This document shows positions 41,344-49,727 of a stretch of 64,000 nucleotides of DNA, one piece after another. The DNA is taken from contig NZ_BMUY01000002.1 of assembly GCF_014650435.1 (NCBI RefSeq), positions 682,001 through 746,000 of the forward strand, in the 5' to 3' direction. The number at the start of each line of letters is the position of its first letter. Positions within the stretch are counted from its first letter, which is position 1. Source of the stretch: Streptomyces tendae. Its GTDB lineage: Bacteria; Actinomycetota; Actinomycetes; Streptomycetales; Streptomycetaceae. The notes beneath the pieces are model-generated. The model was not told the DNA's origin. It worked only from the letters and a program-made list of their open reading frames with translations, and made no database searches. The position numbers and the translations under genes were made by a program.

Positions 41344-43467
41344 ATGTCTGAGAACGTCGTTCACCTCCACAAGCCCACCGACCCCCCGCCCCCGGACACG
41401 ACCCCGACCGTGCTCACCGTCGTGCCGGACGCGCCGCCCGCGCGGCCGGTGCCGCTGTGGGTGCGCTCCCGCCGCGCAGTGAAGACCGTGGCCACGCACG
41501 AGACGACCCGGGCCACGGTGCGGGCGACGGCGCGGCACGGCCTCTACACCTTCAACGGCGGGCGGATCGTGGCCCGTCGAGCGTGGGACGGCCGTACCGG
41601 CTCGCGGTACGAGCGGATGATCCGGGCGGCGGAAGCCGCGGGGAACCTGGAAGCGGCCGAGGAGTGGGAGGAGCGGTTGCAGCGCTTCCGCGCCGCCCGC
41701 CACCACCGCCGCATGGACCTCCTCCACTCCCCGGTGGAAGCGGCCAAGGGCGTGGCCGTCGGCGCCGGCATGAGCATCGGCGTGCTGGTCGCCCTCGGCG
41801 TCGTGATGGCCATCAACACTGGCCAGGTAGGGGACGTCATCACCCCGCTGTCGGCCACGATCGACTTCATCGCCCTGCTCATCCGCATCGTGCAGGTCGT
41901 ATGGGGTCCAGCGCTCACGATCGGCCCGTTCCTGGCGTTGCTGGCGCTGTGGTCGGTCGGCCGTAAGCAGCAAGCCGCCCCCGCCTGGGTCCTGCCCGCG
42001 AACGTCCGGGGCGGTGAGGGGGAGCTGATCACCCCGTCCATCGTGGTCAAAGCCCTGCGCGATCTCGGCGTGCCCGCCCTGCGCAACGCCATCAAGGAGA
42101 TGGGCGACGCCGGCGCCTCCATGCTCGGGCCGATCCGGATCGCCGGATGCGGTGTCGAGGTGGACGTGACTCTGCCCTCTGGGGTGTCGACGGTGGAGGT
42201 GCAGCACAAGCGGCGCAAGCTCGCCGAGAACCTGACCCGGCACGAGCACGAGGTGTTCATCACGATCCCGCAGGCCGCGCGTACGGTGCGGCTGTGGATC
42301 GCCGACTCGGGGGCGCTGGACGAGCCGATCGGTCCGTCCCCGCTGGTCACTGACGAGACGTTGACCGCCGACTACGCCAAGGGAAAGGCGCCGTGGGGCC
42401 AGGACTTGCGCGGTGACGCGGCCAGCATGAGCGTCTACCAGCGCCACCTGTTGGTCACGGGGTTGTCGAACCAGGGGAAGACGGCCGCGCTGCGGGCGCT
42501 GGCCCTGTGGTTGTCGCTGGACCGGTCGGTGCAGTTCTGGCTTGCCGACCTCAAGGGTGCCGGCGACTGGCGGCCGTTTGACGGCATCGCGTCCGTGCTC
42601 ATCCAGGGGCCGACCGATGACCACGTCATCCAGGCCACCGAGATGGCAGAGGACGCGGTCACCGAGATGAACCGCCGCCTGGAGATCCGGCAGAAGGACC
42701 CGAACGCGAAGTTCCCGCCGCTCATCGTCCTGGTGGACGAAGCGCAGGTGGCGTTCATGTGCCCGGCCAAGGACGACGAGGGCCGCCCCTATGGCGGCAG
42801 CAAGGCCACGTCCCGGTACTTCATGGCGGTCCGCAAGATTCACAACCAGGGCCGTGCCGTGGACGTGCTGATGTGGCAGGGCACGCAGGACCCCACCGAC
42901 CAGAACCTGCCCAAGCTGGTCCGCGAGGGCGCCCACACCCGCGCGTCCCTCGCGCTGGGCACCGAGCAGCAGTCCCGGATGGCGCTGGGGGACAAGGCCG
43001 TCAACGGCGGCGCCGCCCCGCACCTGCTCCGGCAGGGCCTGGACAAGGGCACGCTGGTCGTTGCCTCCGACGGCATCGCCATTCCCGCCGGGCAGGCGTC
43101 CATCACCGTGCGGACGCACTTCATCGACGACGACGCGGCGCAGGCCATCGCCGACCGGGCCAAGGCACTGCGCGACGGCGTCACGACTCTGCGCGCCATC
43201 GAGCATGAAGAGGAGCACGACCCGCTGACCGACATCGCCGCTGTCATCGGCGACGCGACGCGCGTGCGGACCAAGGACGTGCTCGCCCGGCTCGCCGCGC
43301 TCAACACGGCCGCTTACGGCGGCTGGTCGTTCCTCGACCTCAAGCGCGTCCTGGACGACGCCGGCGCCAGCCCGTACAAGTCCGACGGCGTCATGTGCGT
43401 GGCCCGCGACCGCGTCGCCCGCGCCCTTGCCGACCGCGACGCTGAGGGTTCCGCTTCCGCCGAATGA
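41344..43467 (+). CDS. FtsK/SpoIIIE-type conjugal DNA translocase (TraSA/TraB)
   Basis: The 707-residue protein has two membrane helices (about 137-160, VAVGAGMSIGVLVALGVVMAI, and about 178-205), then a RecA-like motor with Walker A G373-LSNQGK-T380 and Walker B LIVLVDEAQ (460-468), and a C-terminal winged-helix-like segment (RTKDVLARLAALNTAAYGGWSFLDLKRVLDDAGASPYKSDGVM) that in TraB proteins reads clt repeats. One such hexameric protein suffices to pump double-stranded DNA between Streptomyces hyphae. The repeats directly downstream are the natural clt candidate. Confidence 0.93.
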   Translation: MSENVVHLHKPTDPPPPDTTPTVLTVVPDAPPARPVPLWVRSRRAVKTVATHETTRATVRATARHGLYTFNGGRIVARRAWDGRTGSRYERMIRAAEAAGNLEAAEEWEERLQRFRAARHHRRMDLLHSPVEAAKGVAVGAGMSIGVLVALGVVMAINTGQVGDVITPLSATIDFIALLIRIVQVVWGPALTIGPFLALLALWSVGRKQQAAPAWVLPANVRGGEGELITPSIVVKALRDLGVPALRNAIKEMGDAGASMLGPIRIAGCGVEVDVTLPSGVSTVEVQHKRRKLAENLTRHEHEVFITIPQAARTVRLWIADSGALDEPIGPSPLVTDETLTADYAKGKAPWGQDLRGDAASMSVYQRHLLVTGLSNQGKTAALRALALWLSLDRSVQFWLADLKGAGDWRPFDGIASVLIQGPTDDHVIQATEMAEDAVTEMNRRLEIRQKDPNAKFPPLIVLVDEAQVAFMCPAKDDEGRPYGGSKATSRYFMAVRKIHNQGRAVDVLMWQGTQDPTDQNLPKLVREGAHTRASLALGTEQQSRMALGDKAVNGGAAPHLLRQGLDKGTLVVASDGIAIPAGQASITVRTHFIDDDAAQAIADRAKALRDGVTTLRAIEHEEEHDPLTDIAAVIGDATRVRTKDVLARLAALNTAAYGGWSFLDLKRVLDDAGASPYKSDGVMCVARDRVARALADRDAEGSASAE

Positions 43468-43470
43468 CGG

Positions 43471-43650
43471 CAGGGAGCCGACCGCCGGCGGGGCAGGGAG
43501 GCAGGGAGAACTCCCTGACCGCCTCCCTACCCCGCCTCCCTCGCCCTGACCTGCGTAAATGATCGTCCAGGGAGTCAGGGAGGCACGCAGGTCAGACCCC
43601 TGAATCACCCCTCCACAACGCCCCCGGCAGGGGGTGTCTCTGCCTCCCTG
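43471..43650. repeat. CAGGGAG repeat cluster, putative clt
   Basis: CAGGGAG occurs at 43471, 43494, 43502, 43568 and 43576, and its complement CTCCCTG at 43511 and 43644, with several one-base variants (for example CTCCCTA near 43523). The cluster fills the gene-free gap immediately after the translocase gene, where transfer loci recognised by TraB proteins consist of short direct repeats. Confidence 0.6.
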
Positions 43651-43674
43651 ACCCACGTTCGGAAGGGATTCCGC

Positions 43675-44145
43675 ATGTACCCCGAGAACACACCGCACGT
43701 GCCCGCCCAGCGGGCCGTGGAGGTCCACCACCCGACCCCGCTCCCGCCCGCTGTGCCGGTGTCGGCGCCGGTCGTGCCGGTGCAGCCGAACGCCGTTCCG
43801 GCGGTGGCGAGCATCGTCCTGCCCGACGGCCGCGTCGTCACCGGCTACGCCATCAACCCCGCCCAGCCCGAGCCGGTCGCGCCCAAGCCGGCCGTCTCCC
43901 GGACGGCGGTGAACGTCGCCCTCGGGGGCGTCGGGTTCCTCGCGGTGTGCGGCGGGCTGATCCTGCTCACCTCGTTCATCGCCGCGCTCACCGCGTTCAT
44001 CACCCAACTGATCACCCTCGCAGCCGTGATCTTCGGCGGATGGATCGCCGTACAGCTCTTCAGCGCGAGCGGCCACCAGGGCGGGGCAGGAACGACGGTG
44101 AACATTCGCAAGGCCGTGATCAAGCGGAGCAACTTCCGCGGCTGA
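43675..44145 (+). CDS. Spd-type small membrane protein
   Basis: The 156-residue protein has a Pro/Val-rich N-terminus (about 75 residues), a hydrophobic region that could form two helices (VGFLAVCGGLILLTSFIAAL, TAFITQLITLAAVIFGGWIAVQLF), and a short basic tail (TTVNIRKAVIKRSNFRG). Size, helices and place after the translocase match spread proteins of the SpdD/SpdA kind. GGAAGGG precedes the ATG. It ends 2 bp from the stop of the convergent nuclease gene. Confidence 0.75.
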   Translation: MYPENTPHVPAQRAVEVHHPTPLPPAVPVSAPVVPVQPNAVPAVASIVLPDGRVVTGYAINPAQPEPVAPKPAVSRTAVNVALGGVGFLAVCGGLILLTSFIAALTAFITQLITLAAVIFGGWIAVQLFSASGHQGGAGTTVNIRKAVIKRSNFRG

Positions 44146-44147
44146 GG

Positions 44148-45167
44148 CTAGGCGAGCGGCCAACCAACAAAGCCATCCTCGGTCTGGTAGACCAGCGACA
44201 CGCCTTCCTCGGCAAGGAGGTCCTGGACGTCTACGGTGGGTTCCTTGGGAAGCAGCACCGCAACACGCAGGCCCTCCTTGTTGGGGATGTGCCGGCGATA
44301 GTCGGCCAACTGCCCGATCGCCATGCGCACGTTGGCGCGTGTCGTCTGGCCCTTCGCCTCGTACAGCACGTGATCCGTCGCGTCGTACAGGTCGGGGGTG
44401 AGCGCGCCGGGCTCGCCCTTGATGGTGATCTGGAAGCTGTGGGTCTCGTGGCCAGCCGCAGTCAGGTGAGCCACGAACGCGGTGACCAGTTCACCCTCGC
44501 GGCGCAGGACCTTGCGCTGCCCGGCGGGAATGTCCGCGACCGTTTCGGCGGTGCCGTGCTGCTCGGTCTTCTTGGCCTTCGCTCCGCTCTGCTGCGGCAA
44601 GACGACAGGCGCAGGGGTACCCGCGGCCTGTCCCGGTTCGGTGATCTCAACGTCCGTCTTCAGAGCATCCGGCAGGCGATCTGCCTCAGTCCACGCCGGC
44701 GTCGTTCCCGGGGCCGGCCGGAAGCGGAACACCAGCACATTCCGCATGACCTTGTCCTTGCCCGGTGCGCGCCGCACCTCGTAGGGCTTGACCAGGTCGA
44801 CCACCATCTGACCGATGTAGCGCTGCTGCTTCGCGCCGCTGCCGGGCACCTTGCCGTTCTCGACGAACAGGTGGATCTCACGGTTCTTCTCGGCCGCGGT
44901 CAGCAATGACCCATTGCGGCCGGACGGCTTCTGATCTCCCTTGGTGCCGGCGCCGGTGTAGAGATACAGCGGCCCGTACTCATCGTCTTCCGCGCGGCCA
45001 TCGAAGGTGTAGCCGTACTCCTCACCCACGGACGGATCGGAGTACACGAACACCTTGCCCGCATCGTCGGCCGGCTCGATGCCCTGGAACGTCCCACACC
45101 CGTAGGCCGCGGCAATGGCCTCACGCGTCGTCACCATGCCCGGCACAAGATCAACGGTCGTCGTCAT
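44148..45167 (-). CDS. Putative modification-dependent (type IV) restriction nuclease: SRA-like plus PD-(D/E)XK
   Basis: The 339-residue protein has two parts. Residues about 15-150 resemble SRA/YDG-like modified-base readers (AYGCGTFQGIEPADDAGKVFVYSDP, then PLYLYTGAGTKGDQ, NREIHLFVENG and RYIGQMVVDLV). After a Lys/Gln-rich linker (about 165-215), the C-terminal domain carries a PD-(D/E)XK core: TPD259, then VLYE270-A-K272-GQ, with a following helix ANVRMAIGQLADYRRH. There is no methyltransferase gene nearby, as expected for an enzyme that cuts only modified DNA. It is the only reverse-strand gene in the replication/transfer half, marking it as cargo. Domain calls are by eye. Confidence 0.75.
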   Translation of the reverse strand: MTTTVDLVPGMVTTREAIAAAYGCGTFQGIEPADDAGKVFVYSDPSVGEEYGYTFDGRAEDDEYGPLYLYTGAGTKGDQKPSGRNGSLLTAAEKNREIHLFVENGKVPGSGAKQQRYIGQMVVDLVKPYEVRRAPGKDKVMRNVLVFRFRPAPGTTPAWTEADRLPDALKTDVEITEPGQAAGTPAPVVLPQQSGAKAKKTEQHGTAETVADIPAGQRKVLRREGELVTAFVAHLTAAGHETHSFQITIKGEPGALTPDLYDATDHVLYEAKGQTTRANVRMAIGQLADYRRHIPNKEGLRVAVLLPKEPTVDVQDLLAEEGVSLVYQTEDGFVGWPLA

Positions 45168-45225
45168 GCCGCGACCCTAACCACGCCCACTGACAACCTG
45201 CCGCCCCATTTACCGGGGCACAGCA

Positions 45226-45268
45226 AAGGGCGGCCCCCACCTTCCGCCAAGAACGCGGGGCCGCCCTT
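45226..45268. other. 12-bp inverted repeat in the Prim-Pol leader
   Basis: AAGGGCGGCCCC (45226-45237) pairs with 45257-45268 across 19 nt, between the divergent nuclease and Prim-Pol genes. It could be an attenuator, an operator or part of an origin. Confidence 0.45.
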
Positions 45269-45308
45269 GCCAACCAGCACCCAACAAAGGAACTGGAGAT
45301 ACCCCAGC

Positions 45309-46154
45309 ATGACGCAACCCACGCTCCATCCGCAGCACACGGCGCTGAGCCTCGCAGCGTCCGGCGTGCCCGTGCTGCCCCTGCGCCGGGGAAAGGTCCC
45401 GTTCGGCAACTGCCCCGCGTGCGCGAACAACGCGTGCGGCGGCCGGCCGAACATGAAGGCACCCGGCCCGTGCCGGTGCGCGGCCCCGTGCCACGGGTGG
45501 GCCGCCGCCACCACCGACCCGGCCGTCATCGTCTCGCCCGCATGGGCGGCGGCGTGGCGCCGGGCGGTGTGCGTCGGCTACCACCCCGGCGGCGCCGGCC
45601 TGACCGTGGTCGACCTGGACGACGCGGAAGCCATCGCGTGGGCCCGCACCGCCCTGCCCGCCACACGGACCGTGCCGACTACGCGCGGCCAGCACTGGAT
45701 CTACCGGGGCGCAATGACCTCCCGCAACGCGGTGCGGTCCGGCGTGGACATCAAGTCGACCATGGCCTATGCCCGCTACCTCGGCCCTGGCACCGGCACG
45801 ATGGCAGACCTGCCCGACGCCGTCTGCGCCCTGGCCGTCAAGAAGCCCTCCCCGCTCCGCCCGGCGTCCGTCATCGTGCCTGCGGTTGCCGGGGGCGGGG
45901 AGTGCCCGCACCGCACGCCCGCCTACCTGGACCGTGGCATCGCCATGGCCGAGCAGCGCATCACCGAGGCGTCCAGCGCGGTTCACGCGACCGTGTACCG
46001 CACGTTCCTCGCGGTGCTGTCCCGGCACGGCCGGTGCGGCTGCCTCACCGACACCCACGTTGCCCGACTGTTCACCGCCGCGCAGGCCAAGGGCGAGACG
46101 GCCCGGCACTGCACGGACGCGTGGGCCAACGCCCTGACCGCTTTGGGGATGTGA
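45309..46154 (+). CDS. Prim-Pol bifunctional DNA primase/polymerase of the AICE
   Basis: The 281-residue protein shows the archaeo-eukaryotic primase fold used by AICE replication modules. It has an N-terminal zinc-binding stretch (CPACANNACGG ... CRCAAPCHGW), the catalytic VVDLDD (D102, D104, D105) and the GQHWIYRG strand with the conserved His. The C-terminal half is helical. It makes primers and may extend them on the excised circle. GGAG lies about 11 nt upstream of the ATG. The next gene, 3 bp later, encodes the matching ATPase. Confidence 0.87.
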   Translation: MTQPTLHPQHTALSLAASGVPVLPLRRGKVPFGNCPACANNACGGRPNMKAPGPCRCAAPCHGWAAATTDPAVIVSPAWAAAWRRAVCVGYHPGGAGLTVVDLDDAEAIAWARTALPATRTVPTTRGQHWIYRGAMTSRNAVRSGVDIKSTMAYARYLGPGTGTMADLPDAVCALAVKKPSPLRPASVIVPAVAGGGECPHRTPAYLDRGIAMAEQRITEASSAVHATVYRTFLAVLSRHGRCGCLTDTHVARLFTAAQAKGETARHCTDAWANALTALGM

Positions 46155-46157
46155 ACC

Positions 46158-47630
46158 GTGTCCGAGGACGAGAAGACGGGTCGCGAGGTCATCACCGACT
46201 ACGCGCAGGCCCATTTCCGCTACTTCCGCACTGTCGACGGCACCGTCTACGCCCAGCGCAACGGCCACCCCGTAGCCCGGCCCATCCGCTCTCAAGGCAC
46301 CACCGGGAGCCACCGCCAGGAACTCATGGTCGGCCTCTTCCGGGACGGGATCGGCGTATTCAACGGCACCGCCTTGAAGGAGGCACTGGACTTGATCGAA
46401 GCACTCGCTCTCTCTCAGGACGTGCAGGCCACCCATATCCGCGTGGCACCCGGCTCGGACGGGGCCACCTGGCTCGACCTCGGCCGCGACGACGGCCAGT
46501 CCGTGCGCATCCACCCCACCGGCTGGACCATCGCCATTCCCGACCCCGCAGAGGTCTGCTGGCGCCGCACCCAGCTCACCGGCGAACTGCCCCTACCCGC
46601 CAAGGACACGGGCGGGCAGGGCATCGACGCCCTGCTGAGGCTGACCAACTTCGCCACCCCGGACACCGAATGCCTGGCGCTGGCCTGGCTCGTCGGCTGC
46701 CTGGAACCGGGCGTTCCCGTCCCCGCGCCGTTCCTCACCGGTCCGCAGGGCGCCGGCAAGTCCACCGCGGGCCGCATGCTGGTGCGCATCATCGAGGGCA
46801 TGAGCGGAGACCTGCGCCGCGCGCCCAAGGACGAGGAAAGCCTGATCACCGCCGTGGCGGCAGGCTGGATCACCGCCCTGGACAACCTCTCCCACCTGGC
46901 CCCGGACCTGTCCGACCTCATGTGCTGCATCGTCACCGGAGCCGAGTCCATCAAGCGCGCCCTGTTCAGCGACGGCGACGTGTACCGTTCCCGCTACCGC
47001 CGCCCCCTGCTCCTGACCGGTATCGACGTGGGCGTCATCCGGCCTGACCTCGCGGAACGGCTCCTGCCCCTGCGTCTGGAGCGCCCGAAGGTGCGGCGCA
47101 CCGAAGCGGAACTGTGGGCCGACTTCACCGCCGCCCTGCCCGTCATCCTCGGCTCGCTCCTTGACCTCACCGTCAAGGTCCGCGCCGCAACCGCCCCCAC
47201 GCCCACCGACCTGCGCATGGCCGACTTCGCCCACCTGTGCGCGCAGTTCGACACGGCGACCGGCCTTGCCTCCCTGCCCGCCTACCGGGCCAGCCTTGAT
47301 GAACTCAACGACGACGTGATCGAGGGCGACCTGTTGGCACAGACCGTCCTGCACCACGCCGCCGGACTGGAACCGGGTGCAGAGCAGCGCATGACCTCTT
47401 CCGAGTGGCTGGACTGCCTCAGCCGCCTCCACAGTGGCGAGGACTGCCGTCCCCTGCCCAAGGGCTGGCCCACCACCGGCAAAGTCCTCTCCGACCGGCT
47501 CAAGCGCCTCCAGCCCACGTTCGCCGCCCGTGGCGTCGTCATCGACTGGGGACGCACCCGCAGCGCTCGCTACATCGCCATGACCCGCCCCGTGCCCGAG
47601 CCCCTGCACCAACAGGGCTCCCTGCACTGA
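46158..47630 (+). CDS. AICE replication ATPase/helicase partner of Prim-Pol
   Basis: The 490-residue protein has a P-loop GPQGAGKST (195-203, Lys201) after an N-terminal domain of about 190 residues; ITALDNLSHLAPDLSDLMCCIVTG is the Walker B/sensor region, followed by RRPLLLTGIDVGVIRPDLAERLL (arginine-finger-like). The C-terminus (TTGKVLSDRLKRLQPTFAARGVVIDWGRTRSARYIAM) is a winged-helix-like DNA-binding tail. This pattern fits phage/plasmid D5-like helicases. With Prim-Pol it replaces the rolling-circle RepSA of pSAM2 itself. Confidence 0.85.
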   Translation: MSEDEKTGREVITDYAQAHFRYFRTVDGTVYAQRNGHPVARPIRSQGTTGSHRQELMVGLFRDGIGVFNGTALKEALDLIEALALSQDVQATHIRVAPGSDGATWLDLGRDDGQSVRIHPTGWTIAIPDPAEVCWRRTQLTGELPLPAKDTGGQGIDALLRLTNFATPDTECLALAWLVGCLEPGVPVPAPFLTGPQGAGKSTAGRMLVRIIEGMSGDLRRAPKDEESLITAVAAGWITALDNLSHLAPDLSDLMCCIVTGAESIKRALFSDGDVYRSRYRRPLLLTGIDVGVIRPDLAERLLPLRLERPKVRRTEAELWADFTAALPVILGSLLDLTVKVRAATAPTPTDLRMADFAHLCAQFDTATGLASLPAYRASLDELNDDVIEGDLLAQTVLHHAAGLEPGAEQRMTSSEWLDCLSRLHSGEDCRPLPKGWPTTGKVLSDRLKRLQPTFAARGVVIDWGRTRSARYIAMTRPVPEPLHQQGSLH

Positions 47631-47655
47631 CAGCGCGTGTTCAGCCGCACGACAA

Positions 47656-47692
47656 GCAAGAGGAGCACCCGCTGACCTGGTGCTCCTCTTGC
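47656..47692 (+). terminator. Terminator of the replication genes
   Basis: 14-bp perfect stem (47656-47669 with 47679-47692) and 9-nt loop, 25 bp after the stop. Confidence 0.85.
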
Positions 47693-47807
47693 TGTTCGGC
47701 GACCGCCGCCCCAAGAACGCGCCGCGAAGCGGCTCCTTCTTTAACTCCGCAGCCGCACCACAAACAGAAACCACCCCCTCTCTTTTGTCCTAAGAGAGAG
47801 TCCCTGC

Positions 47808-48008
47808 GTCACCGCGTCATCCGTCACCCCAATGACGGCCCCTGACCTGCTTGAACGCGAGTGACACAGACGCCCGAAACCCGCGTCACACCACGTCACC
47901 CGCGTCACAGCCCGTGACACATGCCCTCGGCGGTGACAGACACCCGAGACCGCCGAGTCACACAAACCCACAGGTCACAGGCCCGCATGACGTGTTTGAC
48001 GCAGTGAC
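47808..48008. repeat. GTCAC/GTGAC iteron-like array
   Basis: About eleven copies of GTCAC or its complement GTGAC occur in 201 bp, several as (G/A)CGTCAC(A/C), in both orientations (for example 47808, 47823, 47884, 47895, 47903 and 48004). Random expectation is below one. The gap 47693-48093 contains no gene. It lies between the replication genes and xis, so it may be the origin or the Xis/regulator binding region. Confidence 0.6.
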
Positions 48009-48093
48009 GCAGAAATCCGCACCTCGGACACACGCGAACTCCCGATCCAGACACCGCCGCGCCACGACGGACAGGTCCAGAGGAGACCGTTCC

Positions 48094-48327
48094 ATGAGCA
48101 TCACCACCGTGGACATCGCACCACTCGCCCAGGCCAGCGACCTTCCCCCCGTTCTGTTGACCGTCGAAGAAGCCGCCCGCTGCCTCCGCATCGGCCGCAC
48201 CACCTGCTACGCCCTCATCCGCACCGGAGAACTGGAGTCCCTGACCATCGGCGGACTCCGGCGCGTCCCCGCCGATGCACCCGCCGCCTACCTCGCCCGC
48301 CGCCGCGCCGAACAGCGCGCCGCCTGA
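48094..48327 (+). CDS. xis: Excisionase (Xis), MerR-like helix-turn-helix
   Basis: The 77-residue protein has the winged-helix excisionase core LLTVEEAARCLRIGRTTCYALIRTGELESLTIGGLRRVPADAPAAYLARR. Such proteins bend attL/attR DNA and direct the integrase to excision. AGAGGAGA lies 6-10 nt upstream of the ATG. It is 78 bp before int, the usual order in pSAM2-like elements. Confidence 0.88.
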   Translation: MSITTVDIAPLAQASDLPPVLLTVEEAARCLRIGRTTCYALIRTGELESLTIGGLRRVPADAPAAYLARRRAEQRAA

Positions 48328-48405
48328 TCTCACCTCCCGGAGCACCGACCGACCCGCGGGCGGCGCTCCGGTTTGTCTACTGCGCACCGACCGGAGGAAC
48401 TGCCA

Positions 48406-49686
48406 ATGACAGAGGAGAAGAAGCGCACTCGCCGAGCCAACGGCGAATCGGCCATCTACCTGGGCAAGGATGGCCGTTGGCACGCTCGTGTGCCCATGGG
48501 CTACAAGGACGACGGATCGCCCTACCGCCGGCACCTGACGCGCCCCACGCGCAAGGAGCTGGTGGACGAGGTCCGGCGCCTAGAGAAGCAGCGTGCCGAG
48601 GGGGCCGCGCGGCAGCCCGGCAAGCCGTGGACGGTCGCGAAGTGGCTTGAGCACTGGGTCGAGAACATTGCTAAACCTGTCGTGAGCGAGAACACGTACG
48701 ACGGATACGAGGTGGCGGTGCGGGTGCACCTCGTGCCCGGCATCGGTCGGCACCGCATCGACCGCCTGGAGCCCGAACACCTGGAGAGCCTGTACCGCCG
48801 GATGCAGAGCGCCGGCAGCAAGGCGGGCACCGCGCACCAGGCTCACCGGACCGCCCGTACGGCGCTGGGTGAAGCCGTGCGACGGGGCCACGCGGCGAAG
48901 AACGCTGCCGCGCTGGCGAAGCCTCCCCGGATGGAAGAAGACGAGAACGAGGTGGAGCCCTACTCGGTCGACGAGGTGCAGAGTCTCCTGCTCGAAGTGA
49001 ACAAGCGCCGGAACAGTGCCCGCTGGATGCTGGCACTGGCACTCGGGTTGCGGCAGGGGGAGACGCTCGGCCTGCGGTGGTCCGACGTGGACCTGGACAA
49101 CGAGTACCTGAAGCTTCGCCGGAACCGGTTGCGGCCGAAGTACCAGCACGGGTGCGGCGAGGCTTCACCCTGCGGGCGGAAGGCTGGTTACTGCCCGGAC
49201 CGGGTGCAGGTGCGGCGCGAGACGAAGAACACGAAATCACGCGCCGGGCGCCGCGCCGTACCGCTCCCGGGCCCGTTGGTCGTGATGCTCCGACTCCACC
49301 GGGAGGCACAGGCCCGGGAGCGCGCGGCGGCCGGGAACCTGTGGACCGAGTCCGAGTACGTGTTCACCAAGCCATTGGGCGGGCCGCTCAGCCCGAACAC
49401 GGACTACCACGACTGGAAGCGGCTGCTGGAAGACGCTGGCGTCCGGGACGGGCGGCTGCACGACGCCCGGCACACCGCCGGCACCGTGCTGATGCTGCTC
49501 GGGGTCCCGGACCGGGTCATCGACCAGATCATGGGTTGGGAGCCGGGCGGCGCCGCCCGGATGCGGGCGCGGTACCTGCACGTGACCGATCCCATGCTCA
49601 AGGAGGCGGCCCGGAAGATCGAGCGCGCCATCTGGGGAGCCCCCGAAAACCTCGCTGTGGACAAAGACCAGGACAACGAGGCGTAA
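48406..49686 (+). CDS. int: Tyrosine integrase of the AICE
   Basis: The 426-residue site-specific recombinase has an N-terminal arm-binding region, a core-binding SAM-like domain (PWTVAKWLEHWVENIAKPVVSENTYDGYEVAVRVHLVPGIG) and a catalytic domain with R216 (LGLRQGETLG), H352-x-x-R355 (LHDARHTAG) and nucleophile Y390 (RARYLHVT). A small insert with four Cys (CGEASPCGRKAGYCPD) lies in the catalytic part. GGAGGAAC precedes the ATG. The gene ends 66 bp before the tRNA discriminator base, and its last codons overlap a putative arm site. Confidence 0.95.
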   Translation: MTEEKKRTRRANGESAIYLGKDGRWHARVPMGYKDDGSPYRRHLTRPTRKELVDEVRRLEKQRAEGAARQPGKPWTVAKWLEHWVENIAKPVVSENTYDGYEVAVRVHLVPGIGRHRIDRLEPEHLESLYRRMQSAGSKAGTAHQAHRTARTALGEAVRRGHAAKNAAALAKPPRMEEDENEVEPYSVDEVQSLLLEVNKRRNSARWMLALALGLRQGETLGLRWSDVDLDNEYLKLRRNRLRPKYQHGCGEASPCGRKAGYCPDRVQVRRETKNTKSRAGRRAVPLPGPLVVMLRLHREAQARERAAAGNLWTESEYVFTKPLGGPLSPNTDYHDWKRLLEDAGVRDGRLHDARHTAGTVLMLLGVPDRVIDQIMGWEPGGAARMRARYLHVTDPMLKEAARKIERAIWGAPENLAVDKDQDNEA

Positions 49687-49693
49687 GGACAAC
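49658..49693. repeat. Putative integrase arm sites inside the int 3' end
   Basis: The 25-mer at 49658-49682 matches 22 of 25 bases at 33836-33860, and a third GGACAAC follows at 49687-49693. It encodes the last Int residues while probably also binding Int. Confidence 0.5.
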
Positions 49694-49695
49694 GT

Positions 49696-49727
49696 CGAAG
49701 GGCCCCCTGTTTCCAGGGGGCCCTTCG
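49696..49727 (-). terminator. Element-supplied terminator for the restored tRNA-Ser
   Basis: 14-bp stem (49696-49709 with 49714-49727), TTTC loop. It plays the role of the original terminator at 33629, with different inner sequence, and also faces the end of int. Confidence 0.82.

Noticed and set aside
44148..45167. Naming the AICE nuclease as ScoMcrA or another specific McrA enzyme
   Set aside because: It has a PD-(D/E)XK C-terminus rather than an HNH motif, so only the general type IV class is supported.
47808..48008. CRISPR array
   Set aside because: Repeats are 5-7 bp, in both orientations and irregularly spaced; there are no constant long repeats, spacers or cas genes anywhere in the window.
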